Positions 38,401-45,677 of a stretch of DNA of 64,000 nucleotides are shown here, in pieces. The translations under genes were made by a program, and so were the position numbers. Every line of letters begins with the position of its first letter. Within the stretch, counting starts at the first letter, position 1. The stretch covers positions 1-64,000 of the forward strand of contig VFZX01000001.1 in NCBI GenBank assembly GCA_016871015.1, given 5' to 3'. Origin of the DNA: Acidobacteriota bacterium. GTDB taxonomy: Bacteria > Acidobacteriota > Terriglobia > Bryobacterales > Bryobacteraceae. The notes under the pieces were generated by a model. It did no database searches. It saw nothing but the letters and a program-made list of their open reading frames with translations, and was not told the DNA's origin.

Positions 38401-39009
38401 TCCGACTACGACGTGACTCACCGCTTCCTGTTCAACTACGTCGTGGACCTGCCTTTCGGCCGCGGCAAGCGCTTCGCGGGCTCCTCCGGACGCGCTCTCA
38501 ACTCCGTGATCGGCGGCTGGACCATGGCCGGCACCACGATCTTCCGTGGCGGACAGCCGTTCTCGCTCATCTGCGCGCCGGGATTCTGCCGCAATTTCAT
38601 CACGATTGGCCAGGGCAAGCTCAGCCGGCCTTCATTCGTTGAACCTCGCGTCGCCTACAACAATGGCGTCTCCGGACACAATGCACTGGAAGGCTCGGCG
38701 GGGCTGCGTCCCTATTTCAACCCGGACGCGTTCCGGCCCGTTGTCGATGTCGAGATGGGAACCGTCGGCAGCACTCTCCACGGGATGCGTGGACCCGGGT
38801 TCAGCCAGTGGGACTTCGCCATGCTCAAAAACATCGGACTCGGCGCCGAGTCACGCTATCTGCAACTCCGGTTCGAGGCGCAGAATCTGTTGAATCACAT
38901 GAACGCGGGCAAGCCGAACAACGCGCTTCCCAACCGGGCTTTCGGAACGATCACGTCACAAGAGGGAACGCCCCGCGTGGTGATGATCGCCGCGAAGATT
39001 TTCTTCTGA
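35437..39009 (+). CDS. Oar-like TonB-dependent receptor, outer membrane
   Basis: The start at 35437 is fixed by AGGAGGA 7 nt upstream; an earlier in-frame ATG lies in the leader. The 1190-residue protein has a signal peptide (LGAALSVPLSAQ), then a carboxypeptidase-regulatory-like beta-sandwich (about 22-110; [20 protein letters not shown]) and a plug (NPLAF-type LPQYNRDPLAFVFLTPN, INGSRSKQIEYFIDGIP). A long beta-barrel ends in the aromatic AAKIFF. This is the acidobacterial Oar/RagA-like class, thought to import large organic polymers or to act at the surface. No SusD partner is adjacent. The preceding Gld-like ABC genes may or may not be related. Confidence 0.92.
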   Translation: MSRFLFLLGAALSVPLSAQTGNASISGIIKDPSGAVVPAARISIRNSATNVTLKTQTNSEGRFSVVNLIPGGYAIAVEAQGFRTAERSSVNLRIGDRLGLDISLEVGATADRVTVTAEVPLIRTEDAQAGLVIDNKRIQDLPQYNRDPLAFVFLTPNVTGSSQNDLRINGSRSKQIEYFIDGIPVTTGYLHDVPPSVPSREAIAEFKVITNGLSAEYGRLSGGAVQVISRSGTNNYHGSVYEFFRNDKLNANDWNSNRFARPKGVFHDNVFGATFGGPIWIPKVYKGRDKTFFFVNYEGTRRRTGSNAVLGSVPTEAERNGDYTQSVLDRGVAAQVFDPLTSQVEGARVRRDPFPGNRVPASRFNELSRRYIGNYPQANRAPLPGSNNEGNFIGSISNPSDNNRWTGRLDQNWNSSHSTRGSVSYFDSVASNTRWFGPLQPTNVTTGSAYTTSLDHTWTLSPTTILNLRGGVVRAITSRGAQVDADSSSWNLPPIVLNLLGTTRNRVPTISNGSHLGALGGGDIFASRDTTYTGNIQLQKLWNKHTFKFGWEHRRYYSNVTTGGSFGLATERRVTSQFYDNPVTGHPMASFLLGIATWGQGVQIAGPASLQRYHGAFVQDDWKITPKLTLNLGVRWDFEPPRTERYDRQIFWDPSFKWNIQPNPGWSWDVAQREAGISFAAPEWISKGIFGRAALTGTREYPGRTLQKSYPRNIAPRLGFAYQLMPRTVIRGSYGKVFLTLTGDRFLSSAVDNVGFGDFARVSQDGTPDGGRTYTASFNNPLPGGLGYVPFTRDVTALNFSTLGNWFVVPAIDQFPGLEHVAQFNIQREFGSGANAWVVEAAYNGNFGRKLPFFGNLHSVKNAYDNLARPLGINLNRQVTNPFFGQIPRNTTQGGSTNFLARIMQAMPLWRELWAVNDPIGYSNFNSAYVQIEHRFSNGFSFLSNYTFGKALHAGGGIGAEGVHSVGATGNSNGPPQANQSMKEIYGLSDYDVTHRFLFNYVVDLPFGRGKRFAGSSGRALNSVIGGWTMAGTTIFRGGQPFSLICAPGFCRNFITIGQGKLSRPSFVEPRVAYNNGVSGHNALEGSAGLRPYFNPDAFRPVVDVEMGTVGSTLHGMRGPGFSQWDFAMLKNIGLGAESRYLQLRFEAQNLLNHMNAGKPNNALPNRAFGTITSQEGTPRVVMIAAKIFF

Positions 39010-39023
39010 TGGACTGGCGGGGG

Positions 39024-39039
39024 AGCGGTCGCCGCCGCT
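39024..39039. terminator. Small hairpin between convergent genes
   Basis: AGCGG/CCGCT form a 5-bp stem with a 6-nt loop in the 28-bp gap between the Oar-like gene and the gluconate-dehydrogenase-subunit gene. There is no U-tract; weak. Confidence 0.2.
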
Positions 39040-39532
39040 AAATCCGGTACGACAGCGCTCCTCCGTTCCCCTTCCACCGCATATACTGCCGCGTTCCAAT
39101 CTCGGAGAACCGGTAGCCATCCACCACCGCCGGCTTGAGCATCTCAAAGAAGCGCTCCAGTGCGTTCTCCGGCTTGCCTTCATGCGCGGCCATCACACCC
39201 ATCAATTCCTCCTGCTGTTGCCGGGTCAGCGTGCTGTACGCCGCGCCGAACCGCGACCGCGCCGCCGCCTCGACGTCCTTGATGCCCTCTCTCCACCGCT
39301 GCTGCAGCGCCGCCGTTGAGTACGCGGCCACCAGGTCGATGTAGCGCGACACCTTGGCTTCATGCGCACCCGGCGACTGCTCATCCGTAGGCAGGATGAT
39401 GTCGGCCAGCCGGTCGAGCACGGCGTCCTCCGCCGGCGTGAAGAACTTCAGCGGACCTTCGCCAAAGTGCCGCGGCGCCGCGGGCAGCGCGCTGGCCGCC
39501 GCAATCTGGATCAACTCCCGCCGGTGGATCAT
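39038..39532 (-). CDS. Gluconate 2-dehydrogenase subunit 3 family protein
   Basis: A 164-residue exported protein with a Tat-type signal (HRRELIQIAAASALPAAP). The mature part is all-helical and matches the gluconate 2-dehydrogenase gamma-subunit family: FTPAEDAVLDRLADIILPTDEQSPGA, KVSRYIDLVAAYS, TRQQQEELMGVMAAHE. Such subunits carry the Tat signal for the flavoprotein subunit. The adjacent GMC gene lacks its own signal, which fits piggy-back export. It overlaps the GMC gene by 4 nt. A cytochrome c third subunit is not adjacent. Confidence 0.9.
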   Translation of the reverse strand: MIHRRELIQIAAASALPAAPRHFGEGPLKFFTPAEDAVLDRLADIILPTDEQSPGAHEAKVSRYIDLVAAYSTAALQQRWREGIKDVEAAARSRFGAAYSTLTRQQQEELMGVMAAHEGKPENALERFFEMLKPAVVDGYRFSEIGTRQYMRWKGNGGALSYRI

Positions 39533-41133
39533 GCCAGTTCTCCCTTCCTCGCCAGCTCAGCCAGATGCTCGCTCATCCGCCACGACATCGTGATATTGGT
39601 CAGCACGGGGTTCTTCTCCGGATACGCCGGGAATACGCTCGCATCGCCGATAAACACGTTCGGGACGTCGTAGCTCCGCCCCCAGTCATCGAGTGGCGCG
39701 GTGCGGCGGTCCTTGCCCATCCGCACGGTCCCCACCCAGTGGTTGTAGTCGATGATCAGCTTCGACGGATCCATCTTCCCGGGCGACCAGTGCAACTGTC
39801 CACCTCCGGCGCGGATGATGCGTTCACAGGTCTCGACCATATCGTCGGCCATCGCCACGTCGTTGTCCTCATAGTGGAGGTGGATGCGCGGCAGCGGGAC
39901 TCCATTGCGGTCCTTGGCCGAAGGATCGAGTTCCATGAACTTCTTCGATGACTGCAGGAGAGTCCCCTGCATGTTCATGCCGGCGTTGCCCAGGTTCTTC
40001 TCGCGCAGTTCCTTCTTAAATCCCTTGCCCCATCCCTTGACGTCGCGGATGGGAAGCACGCCGAGCGGCCATCCGGATCCGCATTGAACCTGGTAGGTCC
40101 CCTGGAACTTCGGATTCGGCTTATCCCAATTGAGCCCGGTCAACAGCGAATGATGGTAGTTGGTGCCGTCGTCGTTCACGTTGTCGCGCCGCGCGTACTC
40201 GGGGAAAAATCCGTATACCCAGCAGCCGAAGTGGCTTGTCAGGTTGCGGCCCACCTGTCCGCTCGAATTGCCAACGCCACTGTGGAGCATCAGCCGCGGC
40301 GTCTCGATCGAATTGCAGGCAAGCACCAACGCCTTGCACTTCACCTCGCGCCGGTCTCCATTGGGCATCGCGTACTCGACGCCCGAGGCGCGCCCGTCCT
40401 TCATCAGGATCCGTGTAACCCAGGCCTCAGTGATGATGGTCAGATTCCCGGTCCGCTGCGCCATCGGAAGCGGCGTGTTGGCCGACGTGTACTTGGCATC
40501 CACGCAACAGCCCGAGCACATGCCGCAAAAGTGGCACTGCGCCCGACGCGACTGGTGCGGCTCGGTGAGCATCGCCTTGCGCTGCGCGACGAATTCCATC
40601 TTCGCCCCGCCCGACTTCAGCTTCTGGACCCCGCGCCACAACGCCTTCTCCGCCGGGCGGTAGGGAACCCCCTTCAGGAACTCGCCATCGGGCATGTTCC
40701 AAAGTCCATCCTTGAATCCATACACGCCCATGAACTTCTCGGCGCGGCTGTAGTAGGGCGCTACTTGCGAGTACGGGAAGGGCCAACTCTCGAAATCTTT
40801 GGGGCCGAACCGCAACGAATGGCCCGCCCAGCACAGCGACCGGCCTCCAAGCGCCACTAGCATCCCGTGATTCGGGCGGTCGCCAACGCCTGTGAAGTGA
40901 TTCCGCGCCGCGTGGCGCCATACGGAATCGAATGGAAGGCCGATCCCTTTGCTGATGCGCTCCTCAGCCACTTCCCACGCCATGTCGTGATGGCCGTAGT
41001 CGACCCCAGCCCGCAACCGCGGCCCCGCCTCCACGAGCGCGACCTTGAGTCCTGCTTTCGTCAGCGCGTAGGTGGCGATGCCGCCGCCCGGTCCGCTGCC
41101 GACCACAACCGCGTCGTAGACTGTTTCCGCCAT
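39529..41133 (-). CDS. GMC-family FAD oxidoreductase (sugar/alcohol dehydrogenase large subunit)
   Basis: A 534-residue flavoprotein: FAD Rossmann motif VVVGSGPGGGIAT near residues 10-21 and the conserved C-terminal block NHWVGTVRMG with the catalytic His. A Cys-rich insert is present (CHFCGMCSGCCVD), as in some membrane-associated GMC enzymes, and may bind a metal or form disulfides. It pairs with the Tat-bearing subunit 3 gene (4-nt overlap), so it is likely a periplasmic dehydrogenase of gluconate, other sugars or alcohols, with electrons passed to a cytochrome. A secreted beta-helix protein lies 33 bp upstream. Confidence 0.9.
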   Translation of the reverse strand: MAETVYDAVVVGSGPGGGIATYALTKAGLKVALVEAGPRLRAGVDYGHHDMAWEVAEERISKGIGLPFDSVWRHAARNHFTGVGDRPNHGMLVALGGRSLCWAGHSLRFGPKDFESWPFPYSQVAPYYSRAEKFMGVYGFKDGLWNMPDGEFLKGVPYRPAEKALWRGVQKLKSGGAKMEFVAQRKAMLTEPHQSRRAQCHFCGMCSGCCVDAKYTSANTPLPMAQRTGNLTIITEAWVTRILMKDGRASGVEYAMPNGDRREVKCKALVLACNSIETPRLMLHSGVGNSSGQVGRNLTSHFGCWVYGFFPEYARRDNVNDDGTNYHHSLLTGLNWDKPNPKFQGTYQVQCGSGWPLGVLPIRDVKGWGKGFKKELREKNLGNAGMNMQGTLLQSSKKFMELDPSAKDRNGVPLPRIHLHYEDNDVAMADDMVETCERIIRAGGGQLHWSPGKMDPSKLIIDYNHWVGTVRMGKDRRTAPLDDWGRSYDVPNVFIGDASVFPAYPEKNPVLTNITMSWRMSEHLAELARKGELA

Positions 41134-41166
41134 GCGGAAATGATACCGCTTTCAGAACCGGAGCGC

Positions 41167-42585
41167 CTATCGCGGACGGCAGTCGCTCGCGTGAGTGGGG
41201 CGGGCACTCCGCAAGGCACCGGCCCAGTGTCCCGAGCCCGCCCGCGCGAAATGGTGGGCAGCAACGGCGGCTGCCACTGAGGAGTCTCTCGCCTCGAAGG
41301 CGCCTACCGAGGGCGGATCGGCCCAGCAGCGCCCATCGAAGTCTCCGGACGTTGCCTCCTTCACAACCCGGCCCATGGCGCGCGCGGGGCTGTCCATCGG
41401 AATCCGGTAGTCGCCGGCCTCAGCATCAGCGAAGGTGGGATCGCGCTGCACGGCGGTCCCTTCCTCACGAGGAATACCTGAACCCAACACGGGACCGGTC
41501 CAGTCGCCGCTACGGTCCAGCGCATACCAGAGGTTCGAGCCGAACACAAACGATTCGGGCGACGTACCTCCGCCAACGTTGACGAAGGTGCGCAAATCCG
41601 CCAACCGCAGCACGATGATGTTGTTGACCAAGAGTCCGTTACGCGAGGGGACGAACCGGGCGCCAGTGGTCTCCTGCAGAATTCGCGCCACCCAGGTACG
41701 CGGCTCGACGATGGTGTTGTTCGCGAACACACACGCGTCGCAGCCCACATAGGCGATGTTGGCGCCGGCGGCTTCGCCGTTCCGCACGAAGATGTTGCCT
41801 TCCACACGGATCCGCGCCGCTTCGTACGGCGCATCGAGCGGGCGGAAGAACTCGAGTCCAGTGGAGCCGCCCGCGTTAACCGCGCGGCCCGGAATGTTGG
41901 CGAAGATGTTGGCGTGGATCAGGATGTCCGCGCTTCCGCCCTTGGCCTGCACTCCGCTCGCGACGGGCTCGTGGAAATAGTTGCGGGCGATGTAGCCGTT
42001 GTGGCAGCCGACCATGTCGATGATCTCGCCGCGGTTGCATCCCCAGGCTTCGCTATCAGTGACCCAGAAGTTGTCCACGCCCGATAGCTTGATGCAATCG
42101 TTATTGCCGCCCGATCCGGATCCGGCGACGGTGATCCCGCGCAGGATCAGGTACTCGGTGGGCGTTTCGTAGGAGCCTCCGTCGTCAATGTTGATCCCGT
42201 GCGCCCTCGCGCCGCGGATCGTGAATCCCTCGATCACCACGTATCGGAGGTCGGTGCCGGAGACCACCACCTGCGCGCCGCCGGCTTCCAGGGTCACCTG
42301 GCCCGCGGCGGAAATGGCAATCGGGCGGCCCGGTTCGCCGCGCAATCCGTCAATATCGATCGCGCCCGTGTAGGTCCCGGCTTGGACCAGAATCCGGGTG
42401 CCCGGCGTCGCGTGGCGGATCGCTGCACGGATGGAATCGAATGGCGCAGACAGCGAGCCGTCGCCGTTCGACGTCCCCTTCACACTGACATGGAGGGTCC
42501 TGGTGTAGGTCACATCCTGGTCAAATGGCTCGGGCGCGGCGGACAGGACGAACACGCCAACCAGTCCGGACAACAACAACCTCAT
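41167..42585 (-). CDS. Secreted right-handed parallel beta-helix protein
   Basis: A 472-residue protein with a signal peptide (MRLLLSGLVGVFVLSAAPE). Coils of a beta-helix (VVIEGFTIRGARAHGINIDD, YIARNYFHEPVASGVQA, ILIHANIFANIPGRA) and the start HVSVKGTSNGDGSLSAPF are typical of polysaccharide-lyase/pectinase-like folds (DUF1565/NosD-like). Catalytic residues were not identified. The expected end lies near VGAFEA; about 45 further residues (SSVAAAVAAHHFARAGSGHW onward) look atypical and may come from loss of the original stop. The start sits 7 nt after a -10-like element. Confidence 0.75.
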   Translation of the reverse strand: MRLLLSGLVGVFVLSAAPEPFDQDVTYTRTLHVSVKGTSNGDGSLSAPFDSIRAAIRHATPGTRILVQAGTYTGAIDIDGLRGEPGRPIAISAAGQVTLEAGGAQVVVSGTDLRYVVIEGFTIRGARAHGINIDDGGSYETPTEYLILRGITVAGSGSGGNNDCIKLSGVDNFWVTDSEAWGCNRGEIIDMVGCHNGYIARNYFHEPVASGVQAKGGSADILIHANIFANIPGRAVNAGGSTGLEFFRPLDAPYEAARIRVEGNIFVRNGEAAGANIAYVGCDACVFANNTIVEPRTWVARILQETTGARFVPSRNGLLVNNIIVLRLADLRTFVNVGGGTSPESFVFGSNLWYALDRSGDWTGPVLGSGIPREEGTAVQRDPTFADAEAGDYRIPMDSPARAMGRVVKEATSGDFDGRCWADPPSVGAFEARDSSVAAAVAAHHFARAGSGHWAGALRSARPTHASDCRPR

Positions 42586-42592
42586 GCGGCCA

Positions 42593-42598
42593 ATGATA
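42593..42598 (-). promoter_or_regulatory. -10-like TATCAT placed for a leaderless transcript
   Basis: On the minus strand TATCAT ends 7 nt before the ATG of the beta-helix gene at 42585. The downstream bases TGGCCGCATG closely match those after the 9009 element (GGCCGCATG). Confidence 0.35.
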
Positions 42599-42649
42599 GC
42601 TCTGCACGCATCGCAGCCGGGCAGCGTCAGTGTCTTTGAAAGGAGAACG

Positions 42650-43636
42650 ATGCATTATCGACACTTGATCCTGGCAGCCGTGTGCGCCTCAGGATCCTAC
42701 TTGTGGGGTGCGGAGCGAACGTATACCATCGCGAACGCGTCCGCCGCGCAGGCCCGGAGTGAGCTGGCCCTGGTGGTCAAGGCCGGACTTGAGATCGCCG
42801 TTGCCCAGTCCGGCACGGATCAGCGGATCCTCACCATTTCTGGATCAGAGGAGGAACTCGCCGCCGCGGAATGGCTTCTCCGGGAACTCGACAAACCGGC
42901 GCCGGAGGCCGGCGAAGCGCGGCGCGCGAGCGCGGCGTTCACGATGAACGGTGTGTCCGATGGCACGATAACCGTCTTTTATCTAAAGGGCGGCCGGTCG
43001 ACGCAGCAACTCCAGGAGTCAGCCACGATCATCCGGTCTATCGCGGACATCCGGCGGGTGTTCACGTACAACCAGACGCATGCGATCGCAGTTCGTGGAA
43101 CGCCCGGACAGATCGCTGCCGCCGAGTGGATCTGGCGTACCCTCGACGACGAACCCAAGGCGGGAGCGGTGGAGTTCAGCGCCAGCCTGGGAAGCGACAA
43201 CCTGCTCCGGGCGTACCACATGCCGGCCGAGTGGTCCGTTCAGGACCTGCAAGAGGCAGCGGTGGTGTTGCGGACAACGGCCGAGCTGCGCCGGTTGTTC
43301 ACCTACAATCGCACGCGTACCATTGTGACCCGCGGAGCGGACTCAGCGATTGCCGCGGCCAACTGGCTGGCCAGCGAAATCCAGCGGCCCGCAAGCCAGG
43401 CGCTCGCCGTATCTGAACCCTTCCAGATGGACGACCCACGGCAGGAAGGCGTGCTTCGGGTGTTCCGGATCCCGGCGAGACACGATGCCGCCGGACTGCA
43501 GGGAACAGCCGTGGACCTCCGCCAGCAAACTCAGATCCGCAGGATCTTCACGTTCAACCGGCCGCGCATGCTTGTCTTGCGTGGAACAGGCGTGCAGATC
43601 GCAGAGGCCGGCCGGATCCTTGGGGCAGCCCAGTAG
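42650..43636 (+). CDS. Secreted protein of four NolW/secretin-N-like repeats
   Basis: The start at 42650 follows AGGAGA (42641-42646); an earlier in-frame ATG is inside the divergent promoter region. The 328-residue protein has a signal peptide to about residue 21, then four units of about 65-80 residues (roughly 22-83, 92-160, 165-240, 245-328). Each carries a core like IRR(V/L/I)FTYNxTxxIxVRGTxxQIAAAEW. Such repeats resemble the short N-domains of secretins and TonB-associated proteins and probably form small alpha/beta ring-building modules. No secretin barrel is fused, so the partner is unknown. Its stop abuts the converging gene directly. Confidence 0.7.
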   Translation: MHYRHLILAAVCASGSYLWGAERTYTIANASAAQARSELALVVKAGLEIAVAQSGTDQRILTISGSEEELAAAEWLLRELDKPAPEAGEARRASAAFTMNGVSDGTITVFYLKGGRSTQQLQESATIIRSIADIRRVFTYNQTHAIAVRGTPGQIAAAEWIWRTLDDEPKAGAVEFSASLGSDNLLRAYHMPAEWSVQDLQEAAVVLRTTAELRRLFTYNRTRTIVTRGADSAIAAANWLASEIQRPASQALAVSEPFQMDDPRQEGVLRVFRIPARHDAAGLQGTAVDLRQQTQIRRIFTFNRPRMLVLRGTGVQIAEAGRILGAAQ

Positions 43637-44836
43637 TCACTCCACCCGCCAATCCGAGACAAAACGTTCATCCAGCACCGCCCGGCCGGCCTCGAACAGA
43701 AAGACCCCCACGCCGCGCGGCGACCCCGCCATCGCCGCCAGCACCCGCTCCCGCTGCGACCTGCCTCTGGCGGCCAGCGTCACCGGGACCTCGGTGCCGC
43801 CCACCAACACCGTGTCGAATCGAATGCCAAACACCACGAAGCCCGAGGGTTGATGTTCGCGCTCGCAACGCACCAGCCGTCCCAACACGCGCGAGCCCGT
43901 ATCCACCAGCACCTTCCCGCGCACATACACCGGACTCAACAACACGCCCTCGACCGGATCGCCCGCAAATGATTCCTCCGAATCGATCTTCGTTCGCAGA
44001 GCGATCCGGAGATTCGCGGCTTGGGGCAGCCGCCTCACAGCCGGACCCGCGGAGCCGCTCACTCCCGTATCCCCATCGGTCCGCAACACGGACTCGCTGC
44101 CGAACGCGCGGCAGCCACTGTACTCGCTGCGATTCTCATGGCGTGCGCCATCCGTGTCCCAGAGCTTGAGCAGCGTCTGGCGCGGCAACAGCAGAGACGA
44201 GCCGCGAACCGGGATCCGCTGATAATCGATTACCGTTTCGATCCGGCACGTGTCCGACCCGGATGGCGGCTTGGGCGCCTCGATGCTCAACCGCCGGATC
44301 TCCGCCGTCGTGGGATCGATCCAGAACTTGCCTTCATACGCAAGCACCTTGCCTCCGCCGCCCTCGGTCCTGATCTGATACCGGCTGGCAGAGACCGGCA
44401 CGCGATAGCTGTAGACCGCGAGCGTCTGCTCCTGTCCAACGGGCCGGTGCTCCACGCCGCTGTCGCCAAAGATGCTCATGAGGAACGGGCCAAAGTCGCC
44501 CGCGCCGGCCAGTCCCCCGCCCGCGATCTGTTGGGCGTCCGTGGCCTCGAATCCCCGCGCACCCGCCCAGGAGAAAATCTCGGCTCCTTCCGACACCGTC
44601 ACGTCGAGCTTCAACCGGTCCGACCAGGCGAGCGTCATTCCCGGATTCTCACGGCATCCGGACTTGCGGCCCTGCCGGAACGGCTGGTACCGCGCGCGGT
44701 GCACCGTCTGGACACAGGTGTACTTGGGGATCGCGCGGACGGCTTCGACAATCTGGCTCCGGGCGCGGACCAGCAGCGGGTCCTGGGCATGGACCGCAAC
44801 AGCCACCGCCAGCGTCAACCAGCGTGCGCGTCTCAT
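43637..44836 (-). CDS. Secreted acidobacterial-type protein of unknown function
   Basis: A 399-residue protein with a signal peptide (MRRARWLTLAVAVAVHAQD). Residues 22-110 include the CVQTVHRARYQPF block and a Cys in GCRENPG; residues about 150-240 read like an LolA-like half (YEGKFWIDPTTAEIRRLSIEAP, LLPRQTLLKLWDTDGARHENRSEY). The final about 100 residues (VRGKVLVDTGSRVLGRLVRCER) resemble a small beta-barrel also seen in type IV secretion VirB10-like tails. No enzymatic motif was found and the function is unknown. The start is 8 nt from a -10-like element shared with the divergent hydrolase remnant. Confidence 0.65.
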   Translation of the reverse strand: MRRARWLTLAVAVAVHAQDPLLVRARSQIVEAVRAIPKYTCVQTVHRARYQPFRQGRKSGCRENPGMTLAWSDRLKLDVTVSEGAEIFSWAGARGFEATDAQQIAGGGLAGAGDFGPFLMSIFGDSGVEHRPVGQEQTLAVYSYRVPVSASRYQIRTEGGGGKVLAYEGKFWIDPTTAEIRRLSIEAPKPPSGSDTCRIETVIDYQRIPVRGSSLLLPRQTLLKLWDTDGARHENRSEYSGCRAFGSESVLRTDGDTGVSGSAGPAVRRLPQAANLRIALRTKIDSEESFAGDPVEGVLLSPVYVRGKVLVDTGSRVLGRLVRCEREHQPSGFVVFGIRFDTVLVGGTEVPVTLAARGRSQRERVLAAMAGSPRGVGVFLFEAGRAVLDERFVSDWRVE

Positions 44837-44843
44837 GCATGCT

Positions 44844-44850
44844 TATGATA
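44844..44850. promoter_or_regulatory. Overlapping divergent -10 elements (TATGATA)
   Basis: TATGAT (44844-44849, plus) and TATCAT (44850-44845, minus) share five bases, inside the near-palindrome GCTTATGATAGC. The plus element lies 11 nt before the ATG at 44861, the minus one 8 nt before the ATG at 44836. Only one could be bound by polymerase at a time. Confidence 0.35.
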
Positions 44851-44860
44851 GCTTGGTCCG

Positions 44861-45640
44861 ATGACAAGACCCGCCCTGTTCCTTGTGGAATTTGGATTGG
44901 TTTGGGCCACGGCACGGGCCGAATCCGTAGTCCCCGGCAAAGAGTGGGAACGGATCCCCGCCGAGCGCGCCGGATATTCAACCAAGCGTTTCGATGCATT
45001 GCGCAGCTATCTCGCGACCATCGAAACCACCGCGATGATGGTGGTTAACTAGGGCCGTGCTATCTCGCGTCGGTCCGCGGACTTCTGCCGATAGAAAAAC
45101 GCGCGACGATCCACCATCTGAGGTGCCTCGCGCGGCACGCAGCCGCCAGGTTCCTACAACCTGTATTCGAACTGAGATTTGAACGCGGCGGGCTACGTTT
45201 TCGAAAAGACCACCGGCGTTGACATCTACGATGCGCTTGAGCAGGATCTGGCACGGCCCATGGCATGCAGGACTTCGACCGCTCGCTGCAGAAGAGGAAG
45301 GCGACGCCACGCGTTCCATCTACCCGGCGTATCCGGTCTGGCTCACCACGCGCGAAATGGCCCGCATCGGATTGCTGATGTCGCGCGGCGGCGAGTGGAA
45401 TGGCAAACAGGTGGTGGCCCGCGATTGGGTGCGCACGATCACGTCGCTCGTGACACCAGTCCACTACATGAATCCGCCGGCCCGGTGCGGCTATGGGGCT
45501 GGCACGCTGTGGGGCTCACGCTGTGGGGCTATGGATACATGTGGTGCGTATGGGATGACCACAACCGCCTGGACCCGTAAAGGGCGCCTATTCCGGATTC
45601 GGTGCGACCGCGCCTGTCCCTGAGCGGGCGCAACCGGCGG
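44861..45640 (+). pseudogene. Decayed serine beta-lactamase-like hydrolase
   Basis: The N-terminus is intact (MTRPALFLVEFGLVWATARA, then GYSTKRFDALRSYLATIETTAMMVV), but the frame stops at 45052. The remaining homology is spread over frames: YLASVR at the SxxK region, then SYNLYSN*DLNAAGYVFEKTTGVDIYDALEQDLARP, where a TGA replaces the Trp expected after YSN. Further on, ATRSIYPAYPVWLTTREMAR, GEWNGKQVVARDWV and GAYSGFGA are in other frames. Several frameshifts and a short tandem duplication at 45504-45531 explain the disruption. The family is the class C beta-lactamase/penicillin-binding esterases. No protein can be made beyond the 63-residue N-terminal peptide. Confidence 0.85.
45504..45531. 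repeat. 14-bp tandem duplication in the hydrolase pseudogene
   Basis: ACGCTGTGGGGCTC (45504-45517) is followed directly by ACGCTGTGGGGCTA (45518-45531). Fourteen bases shift the frame by two, inside a segment that otherwise encodes the conserved GYGYMWW-like region. Confidence 0.8.
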
Positions 45641-45643
45641 GTG

Positions 45644-45649
45644 TATACT
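45644..45649 (+). promoter_or_regulatory. -10-like TATACT before the second Oar-like gene
   Basis: TATACT lies 28 nt before the ATG at 45678, and a Shine-Dalgarno-like AGGGGG follows. No clear -35 was found. Confidence 0.35.
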
Positions 45650-45677
45650 CGTCGGTGATTCCTGTTCAGGGGGTTCG

